A stretch of DNA of 64,000 nucleotides from contig NZ_KB899212.1 of NCBI RefSeq assembly GCF_000378085.1, forward strand, positions 124,001 to 188,000. Reading direction: 5' to 3'. This document shows, one piece after another, positions 37,301 through 44,534 of this stretch. Made by a program: the position numbers and the translations under genes. Position 1 is the first letter of the stretch. Every line of letters begins with the position of its first letter. The notes beneath the pieces are model-generated. The model had not been told where the DNA came from, made no database searches, and was given only the letters and a program-made list of their open reading frames with translations. The DNA comes from Hoylesella loescheii DSM 19665 = JCM 12249 = ATCC 15930. Lineage in GTDB: Bacteria > Bacteroidota > Bacteroidia > Bacteroidales > Bacteroidaceae.

Positions 37301-37614
37301 AACCGAGTGGCGTTGGCGGGCATGGCAACGCTAAACTTACCATCGGCATCGGTGATGGTGAGGGGTGTAGATCCGTCGGCCGACACGCTAACGCCCATCA
37401 GCGGTTCGCCGTTTTCATCGGTAACAACTCCGTGCAGCTGCCGTTTGTCGTTGTCGGGCATGGGTTTGTGTGGCGCATTTCCTGGCGCGTGGGCCATGGC
37501 TTGCATAGCAAAGGGCGCAAGGGCAAGTAGCGAAGGCAAAATGACGGCAATGGCAAGGCGATGCCACTGCGTGTGATGCTTTGCTATTTGCACGCGGGGT
37601 AGAATTGGGTTCAT
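34306..37614 (-). CDS. SusC/RagA-family TonB-dependent transporter (first pair)
   Basis: The protein has 1102 aa, outer membrane. A signal segment is followed by a carboxypeptidase-regulatory-like domain (GVVTDENGEPLMGVSV), the TonB box (LKDVVVTGYQS), the plug (LFVVDGLPFEGD; ITVLKDAAAASIYGARAANGVI) and a 22-strand barrel ending TWTFGLSATF. It imports a ligand captured by the SusD partner, using TonB energy. It is first in a SusC-SusD-TlpA operon. The N-terminal domain and plug are more divergent from the other two SusC-like proteins here than those are from each other. Confidence 0.93.
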   Translation of the reverse strand: MNPILPRVQIAKHHTQWHRLAIAVILPSLLALAPFAMQAMAHAPGNAPHKPMPDNDKRQLHGVVTDENGEPLMGVSVSADGSTPLTITDADGKFSVAMPANATRLTFTYVGMATQTVNIGQRTNFRIAMNAGEQALKDVVVTGYQSISRERTTGSFNIVTPEKLKGKLQTNILARIEGMVPGMMQQNGNLYIRGMSTLNGGANAYRPLFVVDGLPFEGDIGSINPSTIKSITVLKDAAAASIYGARAANGVIVITTIDAKESPKTTVRYDASVKFTPKPNMDYLNLMDSRELVDLQVYGFKYNSIPYDMLPKNYYLNPVSELLYKHRDGLIDEQTFQQGLEKYRNLNNRKQLEDFYAQTGIEHQHNLSLSGGNDINRYVFTLNYAGNRYSARYNQTERFGATLRDNIRLTNWLSAEAAFTMNFNNTNSDRGMGTYADMYRNQPSYTMLKDENGNPLNVPTYKSEWELNRLLELGLKDEHYSPITNRSEERYKSNEKYYRLMLGLNVKIIKGLNFDMRFQTENSSDKTTEIFSARSYYVRNKINDAAKYNPTTKRLTLNVPEGAHYSESRGDADAYTLRAQLNFNRDFGPHSIITLAGGERRRTRSTNTSVYYMGFDESTLAYKPVDPVSLTNLKGTESLSGNFSWSSSGNNWINEIENRYVSFYANAAYAFDSKYNLTASIRIDQSNLFGTDPRYQYRPLWSVGGAWHASKERFLEGKLPWLNNLTLRLTYGIGGNVPRGAGPFVTLNAAQYNPWSKDFGAEIKSPPNYTLRWEKTATTNLGLDFAVLNNRLSGSIEVYHKHSTDLLAQRDADPTLGFRQLTLNYGNMTNRGIEVSLNSVNLQTRNLRWTTGMNFGCNKNTLDDVEDSNPNVHSYTSGFAAVKGHPLGSIFSFRYAGLSPTDGTPRYYVDGGSRTDSQVSNLSDLVHSGTRHPTYSGSFTNTIAYKDFELSFMFMFYGGNVLRTEPAPFVSEPSHLNPNKEMRNIWRQPGDERNPDATPAFTGYALDLATMRHPWYAADRHVFKADYAKLRHLSLTYRVPQQLVSKCRLSQLALTLQAQNLLTWTANNYGIDPEALGTTGYGWGMRTIPTPATWTFGLSATF

Positions 37615-38320
37615 AGGCCTTTGGGTATTGTTTTTGTAGTGTAATTGATATGTTGCGATATCTGTTAAGTAAATGTTGGCTTGTAGCTTTCTTGGTTGAA
37701 ACGTATCTTTCGCGGAGGTTTACAGATGTTTGGTGGCGTGTAACAGACGTCATGGAAGCCTGTGTGGGGTGCGAAGGAAGCCCTAAATGGTGTATATTCT
37801 ATTTTATCGGCTGTAAAGATAATTGTTTTTTTGTTTTTGTGCAAGCAAATAGAGGTTTTCGTTAAACTAATAGGTGATTATGCAGAGAGGCGTGGCTGTT
37901 TATTAACAGAAAACGAACTTGCTAACTCTTTGACTTGTTAACTGCAATCCGCCCCTGTCTACTCACAAATTCAGGACCTCAAATTTAGTGATACCTTCTT
38001 CTTTGTTTGTAAATATTTTGCACCGATTTTTAACATTGTGAGAGCCTGTCTAATTCACAAACCTGCCATCGACTTGCATTTAATTGATTCTCGTGAGGGC
38101 TTGTAATGGGTTGATATAGTGTGCTTTATGTTGATTTATACAATGAAGCGAGAGGCTTTTAGATGTGTTTAGGCATGTTTTATTGCTAGATTTGAGTACT
38201 TTAGGCGTAAATTTTAGGTTTGCGATTGTTTACCTCGTGCTTTCTGTTTTCTAGGGTTTTACTTGACGATTTTCCACTACTTTCGATGCGTTTTAAGGTA
38301 AAACCACGTGTTGTCGCTAA
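37615..38320. other. Upstream region of the first SusC operon
   Basis: On the minus strand TATCTTTA (37814-37821), close to the -7 consensus, with CTTG about 20 nt upstream, is a candidate promoter leaving a leader of about 195 nt. GTTAACTTG-type short repeats occur near 37915-37945. I see no gene. Confidence 0.4.
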
Positions 38321-38331
38321 GGTGTAACGTT

Positions 38332-38403
38332 GTTCCAGATGACATGGAACAATGTTCCAGATGATATGGAATGATGTTCCAGCTTATATGGAACAGGTGT
38401 CCC
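38332..38403. repeat. 22-bp-period palindrome array, copy D
   Basis: GTTCCA-N7-TGGAAC/T units start at 38332, 38354 and 38376, with degenerate units on either side (38310, 38398). The flanks resemble copies A-C only weakly, so this may be an array outside the full composite element. Confidence 0.85.
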
Positions 38404-38706
38404 TCTTATAAAAAATACGGCAGAAAGCTTAATAATGCACTGCTAGGAATGATGTTATGCCGTTCGTTGGTTTGTGAATTTGGAGGCGTGAAAATAGCGC
38501 AGCTTTGTCGTTTGGTGAAAACGAGAGTTGGTAAAACATGTGTGATGGTGGGCAAAATGTGGTGTGGCGAGGTAGAAAAAGAAAGTGGTGAAGATATGTT
38601 TTTACCGTTTTTTGCAGAAAAACGCTTCTAGAATGGAGCGGAAACACGATGTTGATTTGTCAAGATTGATTACTATATTTCGCGCTGTGAGGAGCAAGAA
38701 TAACAA

Positions 38707-38944
38707 ATGACAAAGGAAGAACGCGCTGAAAAATGGTTTCGCAACATACCTAACGCAGAAGCCATAGACTTGGAAACGAGAATGGAGATATGTAGCAAAG
38801 TGGCAAATCAAGGATTGTTTAGCTGAGTTTGAAATTGATAGTGATAGCTGTATTTTCTTTATTAGCCAATGCGAAACCATCGAAAAGCTAATCAAGTTGA
38901 GCGAAGAGGTTAATCAAATTATCGATTTTGCAAATGAAATGTAG
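38707..38944 (+). pseudogene. Small gene broken by a frameshift (about 80 codons)
   Basis: An ATG at 38707 opens 39 codons (TKEERAEKWFRNIPNAEAID, then ETRMEICSKVANQ) and stops at about 38826. In the +1 frame the same stretch continues smoothly as IKDCLAEFEIDSDSC, then ISQCETIEKLIKLSEEVNQ and stops at 38944. Both halves read like one charged, helical protein of about 80 aa, with the break near 38805-38815. A -7-like TATATTTC (38674-38681) with TTG 19 nt upstream lies before it. I do not recognise the family; a sequencing error or a decayed orphan gene are both possible. Confidence 0.45.
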
Positions 38945-38999
38945 TGTTAACAATAGGTTTAAACAAACGGACTTATGCCATTTTGAGAACTACGATCTT

Positions 39000-39063
39000 G
39001 CAAATTCGTTAATCTTGTTAACTGGAAACAAACTCGTTAACTTGTGAACTGGAGACAAACTCG
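39000..39063. repeat. GTTAACTTG-type short repeats after the MATE gene
   Basis: AACTCGTTAACTTGTGAACTG and similar 20-22-nt variants repeat two to three times. The same low-complexity family occurs at 3411-3460, 8983-9012, 22850-22975 and 56062-56140. Confidence 0.6.
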
Positions 39064-40416
39064 TCAACCGAAAATCAGCCTTTGTTTGCTCCATACCACT
39101 AGCACAACGAAGGTTAGGGCCTCGGAAAGGGGAACGGCGAGCCATAGCCCATTAACGCCAATGAGATGGGGGAGGGCTATGAAGATGGGGATAACCAAGA
39201 CGAAACCACGCAAAAACATGAAGGAGATGGCTTCGGAGGCACGCTCCACGCTTTGATAAAAGCCGATAATGACTACGTTGAGCGAGAAGAATACGAAGCT
39301 GATGGCAAACAACGGGAAGCCTTCGGCGCACACATTGAAGGCATGACTACCTTCGGCAAGGAACAGGGAAATGAGCGGGCGGAAGGCCAACATACCCAAA
39401 ATGCTGATAATGAGTCCGCTTACGGCCGTGAGCGCAAGCGACAGACGGAGGGTGTGGCGAACACGATCGTGGTTGGACTGACCGTAGTTGTAGCTTACGA
39501 TGGGTAGCTGTGCCTGCGCAATGGAATTGCCGAACATGTACACGAGTGGGAAAAGATAGCATGCCACGCTGAACGCCGCCACGCCATCTTCGTGAAGAAA
39601 GGTCATGAACATGAAGTTGCCAACAATCATGAGGCCTGAAATGGCGGTTTCGGCAATGAACGTAGGAACGCCCAACTTCATCATATACCCCAGGTTACGC
39701 ACAGTGAGACGCACGCTGGTGCGGGTGAACTTGGGCCGATAAAGGTGTATGGTCTTTGGGAAATACACCAAATAGGCCACGGCCATCACAGCTCCCACGG
39801 CTTCGGAAATGCTTGTGGCAGAGGCGGCACCCATCAAACCAAGATTGAGGGGGAAAACAAATAGCCAGTCGAGAAAGATGTTGAGTATGGCAGGAATTAC
39901 GCTGGTGTACATGGCGTACTTGGGCGAACCGTCTAGACGGATGATGAAGCTGCCTACATGAACAAGCACGGTGAGGGCGGGTATGGGACTGATGTAGGTG
40001 AGATATTCAACAACGAGGGGTTCGAGTGTTTCGGAACCGCCGAAGAGATAGCATAGTTGTGGGGCGAAAACGGCGATAAGCACGCTCACCACCGACATGA
40101 TGGCGAAGGGCACGGTGAGGGCTTGGGTGGCATTGATGTTGGCAGCCTTGTTGTTGCCCCGTGAGAGATGGACGGCCGCCACCACACTAACGCCTGTGGC
40201 AAACATGAGCGACACGCCCAGGCCGAGAAGGAAAATGGGTGCGGCGATGTTTACTGCTGCCAAGGCGTTGCTGCCTACACCCTGCCCAACGAAGATGCCA
40301 TCGGCAAGGGTAAGCATGGCGTTGAACACCAATCCTAAAAGGGTGGGCACGAAAAGCTTAATGAACAATTGGGGGATGTTCATCTTACCGAAGTCTATGT
40401 TGTCTCTGTTATCCAT
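39064..40416 (-). CDS. MATE-family efflux transporter
   Basis: The protein has 450 aa with 12 membrane segments in two similar halves. The first half starts LFVPTLLGLVFNAMLTLADG and IFVGQGVGSNALAAVN, and the second ends in LVIPIFIALPHLIGVNGLWLAVPLSE, as usual for the family. MATE proteins export cationic drugs or metabolites in exchange for Na+ or H+. It is monocistronic with its own promoter about 180 nt upstream. The substrate is unknown. Confidence 0.92.
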   Translation of the reverse strand: MDNRDNIDFGKMNIPQLFIKLFVPTLLGLVFNAMLTLADGIFVGQGVGSNALAAVNIAAPIFLLGLGVSLMFATGVSVVAAVHLSRGNNKAANINATQALTVPFAIMSVVSVLIAVFAPQLCYLFGGSETLEPLVVEYLTYISPIPALTVLVHVGSFIIRLDGSPKYAMYTSVIPAILNIFLDWLFVFPLNLGLMGAASATSISEAVGAVMAVAYLVYFPKTIHLYRPKFTRTSVRLTVRNLGYMMKLGVPTFIAETAISGLMIVGNFMFMTFLHEDGVAAFSVACYLFPLVYMFGNSIAQAQLPIVSYNYGQSNHDRVRHTLRLSLALTAVSGLIISILGMLAFRPLISLFLAEGSHAFNVCAEGFPLFAISFVFFSLNVVIIGFYQSVERASEAISFMFLRGFVLVIPIFIALPHLIGVNGLWLAVPLSEALTFVVLVVWSKQRLIFG

Positions 40417-40593
40417 GTGATAGGGATGATGTGGGGGTGGGGATAGGGGCTTTATGGGCCTAGTCGGCTTAGCTCGCCTTAATGTTCGGGGCTTGATTAG
40501 ATAAGCTAAGTGGGTTTATCTGTGCTGTACTGGCTTGCCCTATGGCTTTCGCTAATTGTGCAAACCGTTTTATTATGACCTTTAAAACGCTTG

Positions 40594-40625
40594 CAAAGGT
40601 AGTGTTTTTCGATGAGCTGGGCAAA
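40594..40625 (-). promoter_or_regulatory. Promoter of the MATE gene
   Basis: On the minus strand TTTG (40622-40625), a 20-nt spacer and TACCTTTG (40594-40601) match the consensus fully. Confidence 0.7.
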
Positions 40626-40680
40626 TGGGAAAACCGAACATCCTTAGTCTTCACGACTCGGAATGCTCGGCTATACTTTT

Positions 40681-40856
40681 CTTTTCTCGTTTCTCGAAAA
40701 GTTCGTTTTCTCGTCATGGCAATGCTTAAGTAAACCTGGCATTGCACATTTGACTTATCGAAAACGTTCTTTTCTCGTTTCTCGAAAAGTTCGTTTTCTC
40801 GTCATGGCAATGCTCAAGTAAACTTGGCATTGCACATTTGACTTATCGAAAACGTT
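40681..40856. repeat. 88-bp tandem duplication
   Basis: Two units (40681-40768 and 40769-40856) are nearly identical. Each contains TTTTCTCGTTTCTCGAAAAG and a GCAATGC/GCATTGC stem-loop. The 770-bp gap between the MATE gene and the lipoprotein gene holds no visible gene; a short AGGCAA/TTGCCT stem-loop lies at 41072-41091. Confidence 0.9.
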
Positions 40857-41187
40857 CCTCTTTTTTGTACCTAATATGCTATTAAACTATGCAAAATAAT
40901 CTATTCCCATATCGGCAATCCCGCATCGCAATGGTGCGCAGCGAGTGTTTGCCTCGCTATGGCTTGGCGTTGTCATGCCTACTATAAGGAACAGGGATAA
41001 CTGTTGCCTTTGCATAGGAACATGTTTGAACGCCAACTCTCTGTTGTATAATTCTCTCTCTCTTGTTTGTGAGGCAACTTCACAATTGCCTTTGTTTATC
41101 AACCTGACTTTTTATAACTTCTCTAATCCTGATTAACTTTTTGCCTTTTAAAACTCTCTACCTATGATCTATTTACGATATCATGAA

Positions 41188-42021
41188 TTACTTGTCTGTG
41201 GGTATGTTGAAAAACACGGGTTCTGTGATGGGGATGTTGTTCCCCGCTACGGCTGCCAGACGTATGACGGCGTTGCCCGGTTTCAACTTCTTGTCGGCCT
41301 TTACCAGTGCTGTGTAGCGTATGGCCTTGCCTGGTTCTAGCTGTTCAATATGTATGGTGGACGATATGCCCAAGTGTTTGTTGCCCGTTTCTTCGGTTAC
41401 GATGGGTTGAACATCGTGCAGTGTTTGGTCGCTATTGTTCCAAAGTTCGAAGATTACCTTGCAAAGCTCGTTGCGATTGATGCAGCGGTTTTGGTTGTTA
41501 TCCACAAATCGGGCATTTAGTATCTTGATGGGCAGCGCGCTGATTGTTTGTGCTGGCTGCTGTTGCGCGTCGATACTGGTGGTGGGTTGCTGAGCGCTAT
41601 AACTGCCTGTATAGTCTGAACCCTTGAAATCGTATATGCGGTCGTCGCCTCCGTTGTTCTCATCGAAACCGTTTTCGTATGTGGGGCGCTGTTCGTATGG
41701 CGGTTGTTCGTTGTAATAGCCGTAGTCGTCGCGGTCTCTTTCTCTTCGCCGTTGTTCGATGCGCTCGCGTCTTCTCTCGCTCTGCTCTTGCATTTTCTTG
41801 TCGGCTTGTTCGCCAATGGCAGCCCCGACAGCACCTCCTACACCCATGCCAACAATGGTTCCGAGGTCGGATCCACGTGGTCCGCCAGTTATTCCACCGA
41901 TGGCGCTGCCTAAGATAGAGCCAAGAGTGGCACCTGCATAAGCACCCGAACCAGCGTAGGTTCCACATCCGACGAGTATCGCCAGAGCGATTATGGCTGT
42001 TGTGAGTTTTCTTATTACCAT
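41188..42021 (-). CDS. Glycine-zipper lipoprotein
   Basis: The protein has 277 aa from the ATG at 42021, before a signal peptide with an ILVGC lipobox; the longer frame to 42180 has no signal. Residues 25-75 are a glycine zipper (AGATLGSILGSAIGG, GTIVGMGVGGAVGAAIGEQA), a membrane-inserting or oligomerising motif of outer-membrane lipoproteins. A strongly charged Arg/Glu coiled stretch (SERRRERIEQRRRERDRDD) and a Gln/Tyr-rich linker follow. The C-terminal 110 residues (ILNARFVDNNQNRCINRNEL) form a beta-sandwich-like domain I do not recognise. An envelope-structural role is likely. Confidence 0.75.
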   Translation of the reverse strand: MVIRKLTTAIIALAILVGCGTYAGSGAYAGATLGSILGSAIGGITGGPRGSDLGTIVGMGVGGAVGAAIGEQADKKMQEQSERRRERIEQRRRERDRDDYGYYNEQPPYEQRPTYENGFDENNGGDDRIYDFKGSDYTGSYSAQQPTTSIDAQQQPAQTISALPIKILNARFVDNNQNRCINRNELCKVIFELWNNSDQTLHDVQPIVTEETGNKHLGISSTIHIEQLEPGKAIRYTALVKADKKLKPGNAVIRLAAVAGNNIPITEPVFFNIPTDK

Positions 42022-42352
42022 CGTCTTCGTTGTTGTTGGGTTGAGAATTTGCGGTGATGTATAGGGCGACAAGTCGCCTTCCAACACTTTTATTCTTGTT
42101 TCTGGATGCAAAGTTAGCAAGAAGGAGCGATGTGGTGGGAGGGGAATCCCCGAAACGAAGGTAGGGAATACCCTAAACAAAGCATGTGGGGTGGGGTGTT
42201 TTTCTGGGTTTTCTAGGATTAATCGGGTTTCTTGTGAGCTTAGATATTGTAGGCGTTATGGGCGTTCTAGATAATCTAGCGCTTTTAAGATGAGGCTAGG
42301 GGTAGGGAGATTAACACGCTTATCGACTTGGGCAACCGCTTTGTTGGCGGCA
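42022..42352. other. Leader of the glycine-zipper lipoprotein gene and intergenic remainder
   Basis: On the minus strand TAACTTTG (42109-42116) is a -7 box. In the leader is a tight hairpin, GGCGAC-AA-GTCGCC (42065-42078), which could affect translation or stability. Beyond 42150 I see nothing. Confidence 0.5.
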
Positions 42353-44098
42353 TTAGGGTTTGTATTCCACCTTTCCGTAGACAATTCTGCGCGAGGGTTT
42401 CCATGCGTCGCTGGCGATATCCTTGTGCGCTATATAATAAGGAGTGCGAATATTGGCAATACCGAAGAGTAAGTGGCAGATGCCATCGGACATGCCTGGG
42501 CGAGCCACGGCACGTTGCAGGCGCTGCCAAACTTCGGGGTTGCGGTGGATAAACGATGGTGAGGCCCATACAATGAATGGTATGTCGTTCATGCTATGCA
42601 TGTAAGACGAGGTGTGTTCGGGCGTAGTTCCGCGCCCATATTGGTCGCGCCAATCGTATATCTCTTCGCCATGGTCGGGCAGGTAGACCACAACAGCCGA
42701 CGTGTTACGCATCGCATCGAAGACCATACCTAACACATGATCGTTGTAACGTGTGGCGTTATCGTACTCGGCGACCTGTTGTCGCTTCTTCGTTGTTAGC
42801 CATGGTGCAGCGCTTTTAATGTCCGTGGCACTGAAAACATTGAAGTCGGGCGTGTCGGGATATTTGTCTTTGGCGTTGAAATGCTGTCCGTTGAGGTGTA
42901 GCAGCAGTAGTCTATGGCGACGATTGTGGTTCTTGACATGGGCAAGAGCTTGCGAAACAAGTGGTCCGTCGAGTGTTCCTTCACTGCCATGAACGCTATC
43001 GTAGGTCACAGGACGTATCTGCGGATGATAGATAAAGCCGTTGAGGGTGTAGTTGGTGAACACGTTGTCGGCCGAAACCAGTTGGTTGCTCCACATCTCT
43101 ACGGCATATCCCGCACGTTTAAATACCACAGGCCATAGTGCGCCTTGGCTCCAATTCTGACCTGCGGACACGTCGTTGGTGCTGAGTATGGCCTTTACGG
43201 CCTCGGTGGTGAAGTTGTAGGGGCTGATGTAATCGGTAAAGGCTAGCAGGTTGCCACGTTTTTGTTCGGCCACCATTCGCGGTGTGGTGGGCAGCGGGTA
43301 ACCGTAGATTTGGGCGTGGCTCTTGATGTACGATTCGCCAATGACTACCACCATGGTAAGCGAATCGGCATCGTTGGCAAGATGGCTTGTGCTTCTTGCG
43401 GCCGCTAGGTTGTTGGCGATGGCGTCTTGCATCTCGCGTTTCATCAGGTGGGGAACGTAAAGGGAGTAGGCGGCGATAGAAAGGTCGTCCATCGAATAGG
43501 CGTAATAGCGAATGTTCCACCATTCTGCATCGGCCGTGGTTTGGCAACGCATCAGGGCAGGAATGGCCGAATAGGTGTAGGCTAGGGCAACAAACGAGGT
43601 GAGGATGGTGCCTGCGAGCAGCTTGGAGGGTAGTTTATGCTGGAGCCAACGACCCCAAGTGACGCGGTGACGTTCGGCAAAAACGACGATGGCCATATAT
43701 AATATGGTGAGGGCGTAACTTTTAAATGCGCCTGCCGATATGGCAAATGTGGAGAAGAAACCCGACACTTCGGCGGCGTTGGTCTCTGCCACGAGCATCA
43801 CGGTTTTGGGTGTGAGTTCTGATTTAAGGGCATAATGCAAGAAACTTCGTAACAATACACACCATGTGGGCAGGACGTAGGCCAAGCATTTGAACCACTT
43901 ACGCCCCACGGCATGCACCACGCAGGTGAGCAGGTAGGCCAAGGCTAGAGCGGCGACGAGGTGTAGCAGGGCCGCCGCCACTTCGTCGGGATAGGCGTAC
44001 ATGTGCTTAATGGCCTCGATAGGCATCAGTGTTATGGCCGCAAACATGGCCAAGAAGAATACCCATTGACGAAGGGGGCGCATGAGCGTGCGTATCAT
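42353..44098 (-). CDS. Lipid A-type phosphoethanolamine transferase (sulfatase fold)
   Basis: The protein has 581 aa from the ATG at 44098 (an upstream ATG at 44161 would lie beyond the promoter). Five membrane helices fill residues 1-190; a periplasmic alkaline-phosphatase-like domain follows. VVVIGESYIKSHAQIYGY holds the metal-binding Glu, NFTTEAVKAIL the likely Thr nucleophile, and LPDHGEEIYD the Asp-His pair; HTSSYMHSMNDIPFIVW completes the EptA/OpgE-type pattern. It would transfer phosphoethanolamine to lipid A or another envelope glycan; this can raise polymyxin tolerance in other bacteria. The acceptor is not readable. Confidence 0.88.
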   Translation of the reverse strand: MIRTLMRPLRQWVFFLAMFAAITLMPIEAIKHMYAYPDEVAAALLHLVAALALAYLLTCVVHAVGRKWFKCLAYVLPTWCVLLRSFLHYALKSELTPKTVMLVAETNAAEVSGFFSTFAISAGAFKSYALTILYMAIVVFAERHRVTWGRWLQHKLPSKLLAGTILTSFVALAYTYSAIPALMRCQTTADAEWWNIRYYAYSMDDLSIAAYSLYVPHLMKREMQDAIANNLAAARSTSHLANDADSLTMVVVIGESYIKSHAQIYGYPLPTTPRMVAEQKRGNLLAFTDYISPYNFTTEAVKAILSTNDVSAGQNWSQGALWPVVFKRAGYAVEMWSNQLVSADNVFTNYTLNGFIYHPQIRPVTYDSVHGSEGTLDGPLVSQALAHVKNHNRRHRLLLLHLNGQHFNAKDKYPDTPDFNVFSATDIKSAAPWLTTKKRQQVAEYDNATRYNDHVLGMVFDAMRNTSAVVVYLPDHGEEIYDWRDQYGRGTTPEHTSSYMHSMNDIPFIVWASPSFIHRNPEVWQRLQRAVARPGMSDGICHLLFGIANIRTPYYIAHKDIASDAWKPSRRIVYGKVEYKP

Positions 44099-44124
44099 TT
44101 TCGTGCAGATTTGTTTGTTAGGTG

Positions 44125-44155
44125 CAAAGGTCGGAAGAAAAATTGAAGTGGCAAA
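44125..44155 (-). promoter_or_regulatory. Candidate promoter of the phosphoethanolamine transferase gene
   Basis: On the minus strand TTTG (44152-44155), a 19-nt spacer and GACCTTTG (44125-44132) lie 26 nt before the preferred start. One base departs from the -7 consensus. Confidence 0.55.
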
Positions 44156-44189
44156 ATGCACAAAGCGTATTGTTTTTTCTAAAGAAGAG

Positions 44190-44455
44190 CCTCACCCCCA
44201 GCCCCTCTCCAAGGGGAGAGGGGAGTGGTATGCCATGTGGATGTAATGCTAATAGGTATGGGTGGTTTTGTAATCGCATCGAAAATGACACAGGCTGGTA
44301 TGGGCATACAAATGTTAATAGGCGCAGGTAATTTTGTAATCGCACTGATAATGATGTATGGCTGTATCGGCATACCAATGCTAATGAATACGGGCAGCAT
44401 TGTCGTCACACGGCATATCACTCCCCTCTCCCCTTGGAGAGGGGCTGGGGGTGAG
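44190..44455. repeat. Facing pair of GC-rich hairpin repeats with a 66-bp tandem core
   Basis: Hairpin copies at 44202-44223 and, inverted, 44423-44444 are intact. Between them AATG(C/T)TAAT recurs at 44245, 44311 and 44377, a 66-bp tandem repeat of almost three units. Since 66 is a multiple of three, long open frames run through it on both strands; I reject them as genes. Confidence 0.9.
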
Positions 44456-44482
44456 GCTGGTGTTGGTTTTATTAAAATCAAA

Positions 44483-44516
44483 ATTCCCCCATCTCGCATC
44501 GACGAGATGGGGGAAT
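44483..44516 (-). terminator. Terminator of the tandem SusC/SusD operon
   Basis: ATTCCCCCATCTCG (44483-44496) and its exact complement (44503-44516) form a 14-bp stem with a 6-nt loop. On the minus strand TTTGATTTTAATAAAA follows. It starts 19 nt after the susD-like stop. Confidence 0.85.
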
Positions 44517-44534
44517 GGATGATGATCACTTTGA

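Noticed and set aside
41679..41941. Three overlapping plus-strand frames rich in Arg/Ser
   Set aside because: They are antisense to the Arg-rich segment of the glycine-zipper lipoprotein.
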